Of a stretch of 64,000 bases of DNA, positions 11,401 through 21,800 are shown piece after piece (position 1 is the stretch's first letter; each line of letters begins with the position of its first letter). Source of the DNA: Motacilla alba alba (Eukaryota > Chordata > Aves > Passeriformes > Motacillidae); the NCBI RefSeq assembly GCF_015832195.1, contig NC_052021.1, forward strand, positions 24,596,286 to 24,660,285, given 5' to 3'. The translations under genes were made by a program, and so were the position numbers. Below the pieces are notes generated by a model. That model saw only the letters and a list, made by a program, of their open reading frames with translations. It did not search any database and was not told the origin of the DNA.

Positions 11401-11590
11401 TATTTATTGCTACTTAGGCAATAATTCTGACAGCAATGTAGATGTTACTTTGATTTAACCAATTTTTAAAGGCAGTTGTGTTTGCCAGACATGAATTTCA
11501 CTCTCATTAAAGATGAAAGCAAACATTGAAGAGAAAACAGCTGTATGGTATATTTCAGCATTACACTTGTCTCTTGGACTATTTATTTTT

Positions 11591-11620
11591 AACATAACAT
11601 AACATAACATAACATAACAT
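11591..11620 (+). repeat. AACAT microsatellite, six units
   Basis: Six perfect AACAT pentamers lie in tandem in the intron, flanked by a T-rich run and then GTACTG. It is a simple pentanucleotide repeat that is probably polymorphic. Confidence 0.95.
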
Positions 11621-12343
11621 GTACTGAAGAAAACAACCTATATGCCCTCTCTTTTGTTTCATTTTGATGCTGAATCAAGGGGTGTTGAGTAAAAGAAGCT
11701 TAAATGCCTCCCCCATGCCTTCCCAGCACTGATTTCCAATAATTTTGAGTATTTCTGCTTAAAGTGGCAATGAAAACTCATTCTCTAGGCATTTGCAGGG
11801 GAAGGAAAGGTTATTTTTTTCTAAAGCACAGCTCAGAAAGTGATTTTCACAAAATTCACCCTCCTCTGTTTCTTTCACAGAAACATGCTATTTAAATAAC
11901 TAGATTCCGTATTCTTTAAGTGACTGAGAAGGGTAATGAAAGAAAATATCTTGATTGTTCATGGCATGCCATTAGGATTTTGCACCTCAGGATACCATGC
12001 ATTGAAAGCTTCCAACTCAAAAGCACAAGCTAAAGCAAAAGACTGGTGTTTATTGCCAGTGTGGTGTTTTTAGGAAGAAAAAGCAAGTGTGATAATAAAT
12101 TCTAATGTTATTTTTTGTGATTTTCCTAATATGACATCTAGCATTCTGAGACTTTATCTCTCCTGTCTTTTGCAGAAAACATACTGCATTTAGTAATTAA
12201 TTGGATTTTTTTAAACTGCGTAGAGGGAAAGTTATATGCTTGAACCTGGGTTCTTTCATTAATTAACAGATAAGGCTGAATCCAGTGCATAGTTTTCTGC
12301 TGCAGCTCAATTTTTTACCTAATTCTACTGTTGGTGTGTCCAT

Positions 12344-12430
12344 GGCACAGGAACATGAAGCAATTTGCCCAAGGTCACTCAGGCAAAGAGTGTGGCTCCT
12401 TTTGCCAGCCACATTGGTCCCCAGCCCCTC
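12344..12430 (-). repeat. MIR-like SINE relic, reverse orientation
   Basis: The segment contains GCAATTTGCCCAAGGTCACT followed by CAGGCAAAGAGTGTGGCTCC. This is the typical appearance of the reverse complement of a MIR core (the element's GTGACCTTGGGCAAG motif). It is heavily diverged with no target-site duplication visible, which fits an old amniote insertion. Confidence 0.65.
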
Positions 12431-12999
12431 ATCACAAAGCATAAATTTTCTTAGGTCACAGGAGATGTATCGCAGCAGGAAGGTGTGTTGGAAATGAACA
12501 ATAGATATTAACTCGTGTTATGATTATGCCAGTTGACCTAGTAGAGTAGGGAGGATGTGTCTGTATGTTATTGTATTCAGGCTCCCAAAGCAGTAAAGTG
12601 GCAAACAGCTCGCCTTTACCAATTCTGTTACTTGAATAGACTTCAAAACCTCAGCTTTTGTCACTTACGTGTTATTAAAAACATAATCAATCAAGTTTTA
12701 TGCATTAGCGGTGGGGTACTCCTGAAAACTGGATGGATTTGCAAAGAAGATCTGCAGATACTCCACAAAAGGGAGCTCTTTGCAGCTGCTGGACATCTTG
12801 ATACCTAGAATGTTAAAACCCTCTGCTTCCTAATTATTGTTATTTTAAAAGCAAGTGTCTGTGAATCTCCTATCCCCCTTTTCTCACACGTCCCTGAAAT
12901 CACAATTTAACTTACTAAAACATAATCCCTTCCAGGCAACAAACTTTTGTGTTCTGCATTTGCAGCTAGTGAGGTCAGGACTATGATAGAGGCAAAAAG

Positions 13000-13190
13000 C
13001 TGGTGAGATCAGGGAATTTGGGTTCTCTGCTTTGTCCTGCCCAGAGGCTTTTACTGTGACCTTAGGAAAGACAATTAACCTCTCTGGATCTCCTCTTCCA
13101 TGTTAAACGAGGATAGTACTACTTAGCTACCACAAAGTGGTGGTGTGGAGCAGAATTCATTTCTGCTTTGTACAATACCTGAGGATCTTG
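13000..13190 (+). repeat. MIR-like SINE relic, forward orientation
   Basis: This is the best MIR-like match in the window. It has TGTGACCTTAGGAAAGACAA, then TTAACCTCTCTGGATCTCC, a GTTAAACGAGGATAGTACTA segment, and a tail like the usual AATACCTGAGGATC end. The order and spacing of these words follow the MIR consensus over about 190 bp, although many positions differ. It lies about 570 bp downstream of the reverse-oriented relic at 12344. Confidence 0.8.
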
Positions 13191-14168
13191 AAGTGAAAAT
13201 CGTTAGGAAAATACAAAGATGCTAGTCTGCGTAGAAGTGAGGTTTGTGTTCTCTATGTTCTTATGGAGGGCACTTGGTTTAATTCAGTGGGTCTGATATT
13301 GGAAAAAGCAGACTTCTATTTGGGCTTCAAATATCAATCTGCCCTAATAGAAGCATTTATTGAGCAAGGTCATGAAGCTCTTGAGGGACCTTGGAGAGAT
13401 CAGATAAAATGTTTTCTCACCAAGGCTCTTCTAAAGAAAGGAGAATTTTTTAGTGAAAAATACTATTATTCCCAAAAGATCTGCAAGCCATTCTTTTTCC
13501 AAAACCATTCCTCTCTGAACACATATGCTGTGTACAAATTCAGTGAGCAGTTTTGAGTTTACACTTGTTTTCCCTCTCTAGATGTTTATGTTAGTGCATG
13601 AAATTTTTCCTTGCTCTGCTCATCAGATGCTCTCTCCAACCTGCTTGTGAAGATGATTTGATTCCTCATATGATCTTTTCCTTCTTCCTCTCTCCCTGAT
13701 TTCTAGGATAAGGACATGCAAAAAAAGGTAGCAGCACTTTTAATGCTCTCACAGTTTTAAGTCTCACTATCTCATTTCTTGATAGTAGGTTTTCCAAGAG
13801 ATTACAAAAAGCTACAGTGAATAAAACACACTTACTAGGATTGCTCTCCTGGTATGATCACTGGTGGAATGGGAAATGGGAATTGTTTTTGTTTGGTTTC
13901 AGAGTTGTCCCTCTGATGAATGTAGCTGTTTACAGAAAGTACTTAATTTTGTCCATGCTTTTTCTGTGATGGAATTACCACAAATTCTGTGGCATTGTGG
14001 CTGGCATTGATTTTTTCAATATGAGAAGAAAAGATGCATATTTCTAGCTTCCTCTGGAAGACATTTTCAATCCACTATCTATGGAGATGCTGCAGCTATG
14101 ATCACTGCCTGCTTTAGCTATCCCATGTATATATGCCTTTGCCTTTTTTAGTATCCTCAGGCAAACTC

Positions 14169-14262
14169 CACAGAATCACTGAATATTAAGGGTTGGAAGG
14201 AATCTAAAGATGATCTAGTCCCAATCCTCATTGTCATGAGCAGGGACATCTCCCAAATTCTG
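14169..14262 (-). mobile_element. CR1 LINE 3' end fragment, reverse orientation
   Basis: The sequence begins with CACAGAATCACTGAATATTA, then GGGTTGGAAGGAATCTAAAG and ATGATCTAGTCCCAATCCTC. This is the well-known reverse-complement signature of the avian CR1 3' untranslated end. Only about 95 bp remain, typical of heavy 5' truncation. There is no reverse-transcriptase coding sequence. The element's 3' end is at the left. Confidence 0.85.
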
Positions 14263-14293
14263 GCATAAATTCTCCCAAACTTCTGGAATAAAG
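14250..14293 (+). repeat. Two-copy 22-bp tandem duplication at the CR1 edge
   Basis: Two adjacent copies of a CTCCCAAA...TTCTGG...ATAAA unit (14250-14271 and 14272-14293) differ at a few positions. The first copy overlaps the inner edge of the CR1 piece, so the duplication probably arose after insertion by slippage. Confidence 0.75.
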
Positions 14294-14841
14294 ATGAGAA
14301 ATGCACTATAATGCCCTAGTAAGAGCAGGAGAGGGCATTTGTCTCAGGCATGTGTATATTGCAGGCTGCTGCAGCCTGCCCAAGTTCCTCTATGATCCTA
14401 GGGGTTGGATTTTTCATACTACATGAAAAATGTCATCAGTGCAATTTTTTTATCTCATTGTAGTACAACAGTGCAGACGACAAACCAGTGGAAGTCTGGT
14501 GTGCTTCAATGATGCAGCTGCTGCTTGTGCAAACCATGCAATTGCATTGATGCTTACAGCATGATCCAGGCCCTGAAATATGGAGAAGGCAGGATGAGAG
14601 CTGGTCAGACACTGGACTGGGACCTGTTTTTTCCTTGGCAGCCATGCTGCACTGTTTTGTCCAGTCAACCTGTGAATGTAATTTCTAGAGTTAATGTGGT
14701 TTCAAGATTCACTCCAAGATTTGGAATATGAGATGCCTTTGGGACAAGATAATAAAGAGAAGGATAATAATGCTGCAGTAGCTTACAGACATTTTTTGGT
14801 TGAAGAGGGATTAATATATGTTAACAACCCTAACATATGTC

Positions 14842-14945
14842 ATACTGGACATTAGGAAAAGTTTCTTCTCAAAGAAAGTGCTGCAGCAAGGTACCAGAAG
14901 GTCTTTGGGGATTTTCAAGACTCATGTAAAGATGATCTGATGGGA
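14842..14945 (+). mobile_element. CR1 LINE 3' fragment, forward orientation
   Basis: ACTGGACATTAGGAAAAGTT is followed by TCTTCTCAAAGAAAGTGCTG, then a segment like CR1's GGTATTTAAAAGACGTG stretch and GATGATCT. These are in the order found near the 3' end of CR1 elements. It is diverged and 5'-truncated, with no open frame. Together with the reverse fragment at 14169 it forms an inward-facing pair separated by about 580 bp. Confidence 0.75.
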
Positions 14946-16274
14946 ACCACTCTGCTCTGGATGGGTTTTCTTTACCTCCTGCCACCACTGATCCTTTTTC
15001 TTTGCCCTGTGGGGCTGGCTCTGGGGGCTGGCAGTGACAAGCAGGTTGTGCAAGTTCTCCCAGTGAAGCCTGTCTCTTCCGGGAATGATTCCTCTGAATG
15101 CTTTTGGCAGGGTTCTGGTGTGATCTGCTAATGTACTGGTGGTTGGATGCTGAGACATTACTCACTCCCATGGAGCATTACAAGCTGGGGAGGCCAATGG
15201 GATCACTCTGTGCCAGGTAGTTTTTCATTAAGATGCCTTGCAATGTGGTGTGTGATGGGCAATATTTGCAATTCCAAATAGACTGCTGTGCTTGGAAGGG
15301 AGGAAGGGAAATCTTTAGGCAGGCAAAGGTGCATTTAGTTGTCAGCCATGGGTAACAGCTCCAAAAGTCCAGCTGGATTTCAGTCTAAAATGTTTACTCC
15401 TAGAATGCAAAAATGGTGAGAGAGCAACCACATTAATTGCACTGCCTTTGGCAGATATTTTAATTTCTATTCTAGACTGTTTTGTTCTCAAATATCTTTT
15501 GAGTATGCTATGGTCTTGTTGCCATTGAAGGTAGGCCAACTCTGGCAAAATGTCTTTATGCTTTTCTACTTTTCCTCTACCTTTATTAATGTAGCTTGCT
15601 ACTAAAGTCCTTCTCCAGGACTTTGCCAATCAATTTTTAATTAATGATTGAAAAGAAGATTGGAAATAAAAATGAAACCAACATGGCAACTACTTTTGTG
15701 CTTGTGTTGAGTTAGTAGACCAGGGAGAAGGCATCTGGAAAACATTTTTTGTGTTGTTTCTCTCCAGGCTGGTTTCATTGCAAAGTCAGTTTGATGTTTG
15801 GACCTGGGTACTGTTTGTGGGTCCCAGGAAACTGGCAGGTTCTCTGGGCCATTTCCTTGCCTGGCACAGCAAACCGTTGATGTTCTTGTAGTTCCAAGCT
15901 CAGTAACAGAGCTGCTCCTACCTGAGATGTCTATCAGCAGTTTCTCTTCAGACCTCAGTACTCAGACTTTGCCATGATCAGGGATGATGCCCTAGGACTT
16001 GTGGCTAAGCTTTCAAAGTGGATTAAATGCAAATAGAAACAGCTATGTGATTCTTTAATTATTTTTTTCATAATGGAAAACATTCATCCAATTAGATGAT
16101 GAAGTCTTTTGAATAGGGGTTTGAGCAGATAATTTACGTTCGGCAGGAGAGATTTGTCTCAAAAGGGAGGTGAGATGAAACAAATATTTTCTTGAAGGCA
16201 AGGTTGTAGGGAGATGTAACTTTCTGAGAGTTTCCAAATTTACAGCTGCATTTGTAGTAGGGATTTTAGAAAAC

Positions 16275-16320
16275 ATAGGACACCAGTGTTGTCTAATGGG
16301 AAAAGCACAGGTTAAGGGCA
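16275..16320 (+). repeat. Possible MIR-like fragment
   Basis: TGTCTAATGGGAAAAGCACA resembles the 5' tRNA-derived part of MIR-type SINEs, where a GTCTAGTGGTTAGAGCACAG-like motif holds the A box. The match is short and unsupported by flanking core sequence. It could be chance. Confidence 0.3.
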
Positions 16321-17639
16321 AAGATCTTTAGTGTTACTTGCACTGAAGAATACTGGAAACCAGTCTTGCGAACAGTCAAGAATTGAATTAAGTCACACTG
16401 TAGGTAGTATCATGCTCCTTGAACTGTGTGGATGTCTGTGGGTAGAACAGAGAGCAGTTCATGTTTACATCAGTCAGCACTTGCACACAATTCCAGATTC
16501 ATTCCCAAACTGAGGGCCAGGCCTCGTGGTTGGGGCTGCTTTGAGGACATTGCAGGGGACCTGTCAGTTGTGGAGTTAATGCTTGGGTTTGACTGGGCTC
16601 GGGTCAAGTTTATCTTCCATTGAGAATCTGTGTTTGAAGGTGTTGAATCCAACCTGCCTCAGTTGAGACAGTAAATTAAATGACATGTTCCTTGTGGAGC
16701 ACTGAATGTTATAATTGCAGAAATTCTCCATAGCAGCAAAGTATTTGTTTGGATCCTCAGTTTAAATTGATGTAGGATTGGTCTAGGCTATGTTACTCTA
16801 GTGGAGAATTCAACCTGCAGGATCCTAAAGCAGTGGAAAGTAAGATTGAGAAATGAATACAGAGGTGAGGAAACACAGAGCAGTACAGCAAGGAGCCCTG
16901 CGGGCCCTTCAGGTTTTCTGAATGACAGCCACAGGACTGTGGGCTGATGAGTTTTTTCCTCTCTTGTGCACAGCCTTTCACTGTCTCTTGTTTGGCTCAG
17001 AGAGTTTGTTACTCTGTGGGAATTGGACCCACACTGTAAGCCATATGGGACAGTGCTCTGGTGACATAGTTGGTGGAGCTCAACAGGAATTTTAAGCTGC
17101 AATATCCCTTAGCTGGAATATACTTTGCTGCAGTCACACCTTTGCATACAAGCTTCCTGGTTTGCTTAATCTCTGTAGGAATCCAAAGTAAACATTTTCC
17201 CAAATCCTAACTTCTCCTCATGTTCAGGGAGAACTGCACCATTTTTTTTACTATTACCTCCATGCAAAAAGGAGAGCACGGAAGTGTTTCCTTTCTGCCT
17301 TTATGGGGTATTATAAGACTGAGGCAACAGAAGAAAATTTGCTGCATGTTTGTAGAATATGGCTGTGTGGGTGTAAACACATTTGATAAATAGTCTGCCA
17401 TGGAAACTTTAGGGTCAATTTCCAGCCTTCATAACCAGTGGAGTCGCAGCACGCAATAAAAGTAAGAAAAGATGGATGCTGAGTGATCAAATCTCACTTT
17501 TTTTCCTCCCTCTCAGTGCTGAAGGAGACCTGATTGCTCTCCCACTGAAACGAGTGGCACAGCCCTGACACTGAGGCTGTCACGGTGTTTTTCCCCCTTT
17601 TTATTCCAACACGCGATACAATCGCCAGGCGGGCAGCTC

Positions 17640-18340
17640 TGCGGAGCACCACAGGGCCTGCGAGCCCCAAATAGCACCGGTGTTAATCAGCCTGGCTGTG
17701 CTGTGCTGTGGCTGGAGCCCGGGGGCGCAGGCCGAGGGAAGGGCGCGGCCTGCGGCGTGAGGGGAGCGGGGCGGGCGCTAGAGGGAGCGTGGGCATCTGG
17801 CAAAGGGAGGGAATGCTGCTGGAGCCCGGACTGCGTGCTGGGAGGGCAAAGGCTGCTGAAATACTGATATGGAAACCCGCCCTGAGTCACAGACTCTGGG
17901 AAATTCCCGCTGTCTGGGGTTCCCTCTGCGGGAGACGAGAAGAGTCCTGCCAGGCACTCGGCCGTGCTACAGCGTTCCGCCATCCCGTGCAGCTGATGCT
18001 GGCTCCCTTTGTGCTGTCAGGCTTTTTCCTGAAGCTGGTTTTCCCTCTGCCGGGGTCTCTCATCCGCTCCGTCCCCTCCAGCCTGTACAACCTCCAGCGT
18101 GGCCCTGCAGCTGTGGGCGAGGCTGTGTTTGAACCGTGCAGCCCGCTCCTGGCTGCACCCTCCGCCTCGTCCGCTGCCCTGCCCCGTTGTTGTCCCCCCG
18201 GGGGACTGCTGACAGGGCCACCTCGCTGCCCATCTGCTCCCTCTCCGCGGGGGAGGGCAGGAGAACTGGGCTCCGTCACTTCTCTCCCCGTGCCTGATCC
18301 GCAGAGGACACGCTTGCCGTGCCAGCTCCCTGCCACTTGG
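17640..18340. promoter_or_regulatory. Intronic GC/CpG-rich patch
   Basis: About 700 bp of clearly raised GC and CpG content stands out in otherwise AT-leaning intron, about 7.4 kb downstream of exon 1. The densest part (17715-17790) has GC-box-like runs. The segment CGCTAGAGGGAGCG near 17776 resembles part of a CTCF core. An open frame runs through the patch, but its first true ATG is at 17813 (190 codons to 18385) and its translation matches no family I know. It could be an alternative promoter, an enhancer, a lncRNA start or a GC-biased relic. Confidence 0.5.
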
Positions 18341-21300
18341 CGCTCCAACTTTCTGACCAAGCTAAAGGTGTTGCACAAATCTTAGGGTTTGTGTTTCTCC
18401 TTTCTTTTCTTGTGGATGTGGGAGAATAGAAAGAACTGGTATTCTTACCAGCCACTGCATTGTGGGACAAAGAAACATTTCCTGGGAAACATGGTTGTAC
18501 TAGCTGATCCCTTTGGGACTAAAAAGGGATTTTGGGATTTGAGAAAAACTAGGACTGAGCAGCTGCAAATCACTTAGGTCAGTGATGGACTGAAGAACTG
18601 GGCTGCTGGAAGCAACTGCTTTGACACTGCATCAGTCTGTAACATGGATCCTGCTGGTGTGTCTTCAGTGGTACTGCTGGTTGGCTCCTGAAATGGGTTG
18701 AGCTTCTCCTGGAGATTTGGTAGAGGACCCCAGTGAGGGGTTAATGGAGCAGATGACGGCACAGAGCTCCTATTGACTTTCAGGGCAGAAAGTGGGTAGA
18801 GAGAAATATATGGGTTAAGTTCACATGTGCATCCTTGGGCACCAGAGGAGAGCAGGCTGTGCATACAGGTTGTGTTTGTGATTTGTAGTCTTGCCATTGT
18901 GCCTAAAATGTCTTGGATTTCCTATCCACAAGCAGCAGTTAACTCACATGAAGGACTGTCACTGAGGATTGAAATAGATGGACGTTTGCAAAAGCTGTTG
19001 TGTGAAAGAGAATGTGTAAAACATGATTATCTCACTCTTGCCAAACTGCTTTAGGACCTCATGGGTGAAGGGGAGATGGAGTGGGAGCTTTAATTGGTAG
19101 TTAGCCTTTCCCTGCAGTTGGTGCCTGTTTGAAAAATCCCTCTCAGCTGTGATCAATACTGTGAGGTGCAGGCAGACTTGGCTGGTCTGTGGCCTTTTTT
19201 GCTTCTGTTAGAGAAGTGAGAGGTGAATTCTTTCTGCACGAGGCAGTGGGGTGGATGGCTGTGTATATGGAGACATTTCTCTGTTCCAGTATTCCTGTCC
19301 TTTACTACCAAATCCTCCCAACTTTGTGCTTGCGGAATGGCAGACATGACTGTACATAAAAATGTCTTTTGCTGCCTCCTTCAGCTGTGTATTCCAAAGG
19401 TCATTAAAAGGAAAGTCAGTATTATAAACTTTTTTTTCCTTTTTTTTTTTTTGAGAAAACTGAGGCATGCAAGAGAGGAGAGATATACTCTGGGCTATGA
19501 TCAGTATTGATGGGCTATTTAACAACAAAGGACTTTACTTCATTGCTATAGCTTAGATGCTGTATATATATTTTTATAAGAGATTGCATGAAAGGAAAAA
19601 TAGGTGAGGAGTTAAGAGGGGAAAACTTTTCTCCTCCTAATAGTAGAAAAGTAGAACGTGGTCAGCTAAAATAATTAACAGATGTTAAAGCATTGCAAAG
19701 TTCTGTCTCAAAGGATTTTAAGATCATCATTGTCTGCTGTTCCAATCCCTTTACCTGCTTGGCTTGACTGATCAAGCCATTTCAAATTGCAGCTCCTTTT
19801 GAGCTGGATGAGAATTAGCATGATGAGACCGTGGGAGCCATGAATTTGGGCATTCATTAGAAATGCAGACAGGAGAGGAATCACATCTGTCTGATCAGGG
19901 GAGTGGAAGCTGACTCTGAGGTATGTGGATTGTTTGGAATACTCTAGGATGATAGCACATGTATGTAGGTTTGCGTGCCTGTTTGTGCAGTCTTACGTGG
20001 GATAATGTAGAAGCATGCAAAGTTCTAGGGTCTTGTAAGCTTCTGTGGTCATCAAGGTGGCCTTCCCCTTTATGTTCCATTTCACAACCAAAGGGGAAAG
20101 TCTTTTCCCAACACCAGGTGCAGGTGAAGTACTCCTGAGTGAGACAGGGCAAATGAATTTTCCTTCTGCCTCCTTGGTGGGGCCTGGTTGGGTTTCCTCA
20201 TAGCAGTCTCTTGAGAGGTGGAAGGCTAGACTAGTATGTGAGGGATAATGTCCTTGTTCTGTCACCCACAGTGTCTTTCTAGTTTTATTCCCAACCAGCA
20301 AAATGTTGTTAATTCTTGACTGTACAGTGGGAGCGTGGATGGGTGTCTGGGGCTGGGGCCTGGGCCTGGCACTTGTGGACAGATACCCCAGCTCTCTGAA
20401 CTTGCATAAACCTTGTGTTTGCAGTGGGACAGGGTTTTGTTTCTGTCTGGCCAAAAGCCCCAGTGCAAGACACAAGACTGGTGAGCTTGCATGTGAAGAA
20501 GCACTGTCAGCTCAGCTCGTGCTCACAGTGTGTGAGCACTGTGTGTGGTGGGAGAGGCAGACATGCACACCTGCCTACTGGCCTCTGAAAAACACGTTTG
20601 TACCTGGCCTGAAAAGAGGTTTGCCTGTGAGACTGTGAGATTGCAAACCCGTGGGATACCCATGCAACTTGAGACAGCTGGTATTTCAGAAGAAAGAGTC
20701 TTTGTTCAGGTGTACTTTGGCAACTATTGGAGCAACACCAGGGTAAAGCCCCATCCAATCACAGTGTCCGTATCAGGTGTCACAGAGATATAATAGAGAT
20801 TGTTCAGCTGTCTGTGGTCAGACTTTATGGGTGGCTGAGCCTGCACCTGGAGGGCTTTCAGAAAAGTGTGGGATATGGAATAGAGGAGAAGATCTGGCCA
20901 GGGCAGCCCACCAGATTATGATTTCTGTTGAGTGATTTTGAGGCCCTGCCCCAATAGCCATGCTGAACACTTTATCTGGTTTGTGAGAGGTGTCTACTCT
21001 CTAAAGGACCAAGAAATGAGTAAAATGTCTCGTCATTTTGTTAAGCAACAAAAGTTTGCAATCACTTAGCTGTGTGCCCTCCCATGACTCTTCTCTCAGT
21101 ATTTGCTATCATGTCTTTCACCATCCCTCATTCTGCTGCCTCTTTGGAGGGGTGAAGAGTGGCACGAGGTGTGCTTGGCTGAGCATTACAGATGTGCTGG
21201 AGAGCTTGCTGTGATTGATGCATCAGTCAGCTGGAGCCCTGCCAGCTAGGAAAGTGGACGCTGGGTGCCTTAAGGTGCAGGCCAGATATTATTTTGGGGC

Positions 21301-21519
21301 CTGCTTCTTCACTCAGCTCAGCTTAGAGGAATTCTGCACCTTTGTGACCTTTTATCCCTGTTGAGTTCAGTTCAAATTGATCCAAAGATTCTAAAGTTGT
21401 CCCTCCAGTGCTAACTCACACATAGCATGGTCTGTTGACCCAAAGCAGAAATGGTTTCTTTTTCGAGGCACCGAAACCACAGCTACAGCATCAGCACTGA
21501 GGAGTCCTTAATTTCCTTA

Positions 21520-21800
21520 ATTAAGTGTTCATGTTGGTTTTTGCGATCCTGCCTGGAAACTCCGTTCCTTTAATCAAAAGGCACCACTGCTGGTAGTGTA
21601 GCATTCTCAGTTTGCTTATACAGCACCTCTTTCTGGCAGGTTCAACGTATCTGCCTTTCCCTTTAATTAATTTCAGATTATCTGCATTACTTGTTCTACC
21701 TCACGCACTTCAAGTAACAAAGTCTGCCTTTCTCAGTTGCACTGAGGTTTTGTTCTTACGGCTCTCAGCTTTCTGTGGCTTTTAAAAAAAATATTTATTT
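21520..21800. promoter_or_regulatory. Candidate conserved non-coding element (intron 1)
   Basis: This is a complex, non-repetitive block with TTCCTTAATTAAGTGTTC, CCCTTTAATTAATTTCAG and a downstream AAAAAAATATTTATTTG segment. The paired TTAATTAA homeodomain-type sites are about 140 bp apart, and a few CpGs survive between them. It may be an enhancer, on motif evidence only. Confidence 0.22.

Larger units (their letters stand above)
10245..17639 (+). other. Intron 1, proximal part
   Basis: After the GC-rich tail of the CpG island (to about 10600) the sequence becomes AT-rich and non-coding. It holds an AACAT microsatellite (11591-11620), two MIR-like relics (12344-12430 and 13000-13190) and two CR1 3' pieces (14169-14262 and 14842-14945). 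A possible MIR-like scrap lies near 16275-16310. No frame shows the strongly conserved VPS10 sequence expected for exon 2. Open frames here are short and unrecognised. Confidence 0.7.

Noticed and set aside
13263..13556. 97-codon frame as a possible exon
   Set aside because: It sits just after the MIR relic and has no recognised domain. It also lacks an obvious splice acceptor in a position that would make it fit the receptor.
17708..18385. 225-codon open frame in the intronic CpG patch as a gene
   Set aside because: It begins at GTG, not ATG; the first ATG is at 17813. The translation is compositionally biased and matches no family I know. CpG-rich DNA commonly leaves long chance frames.
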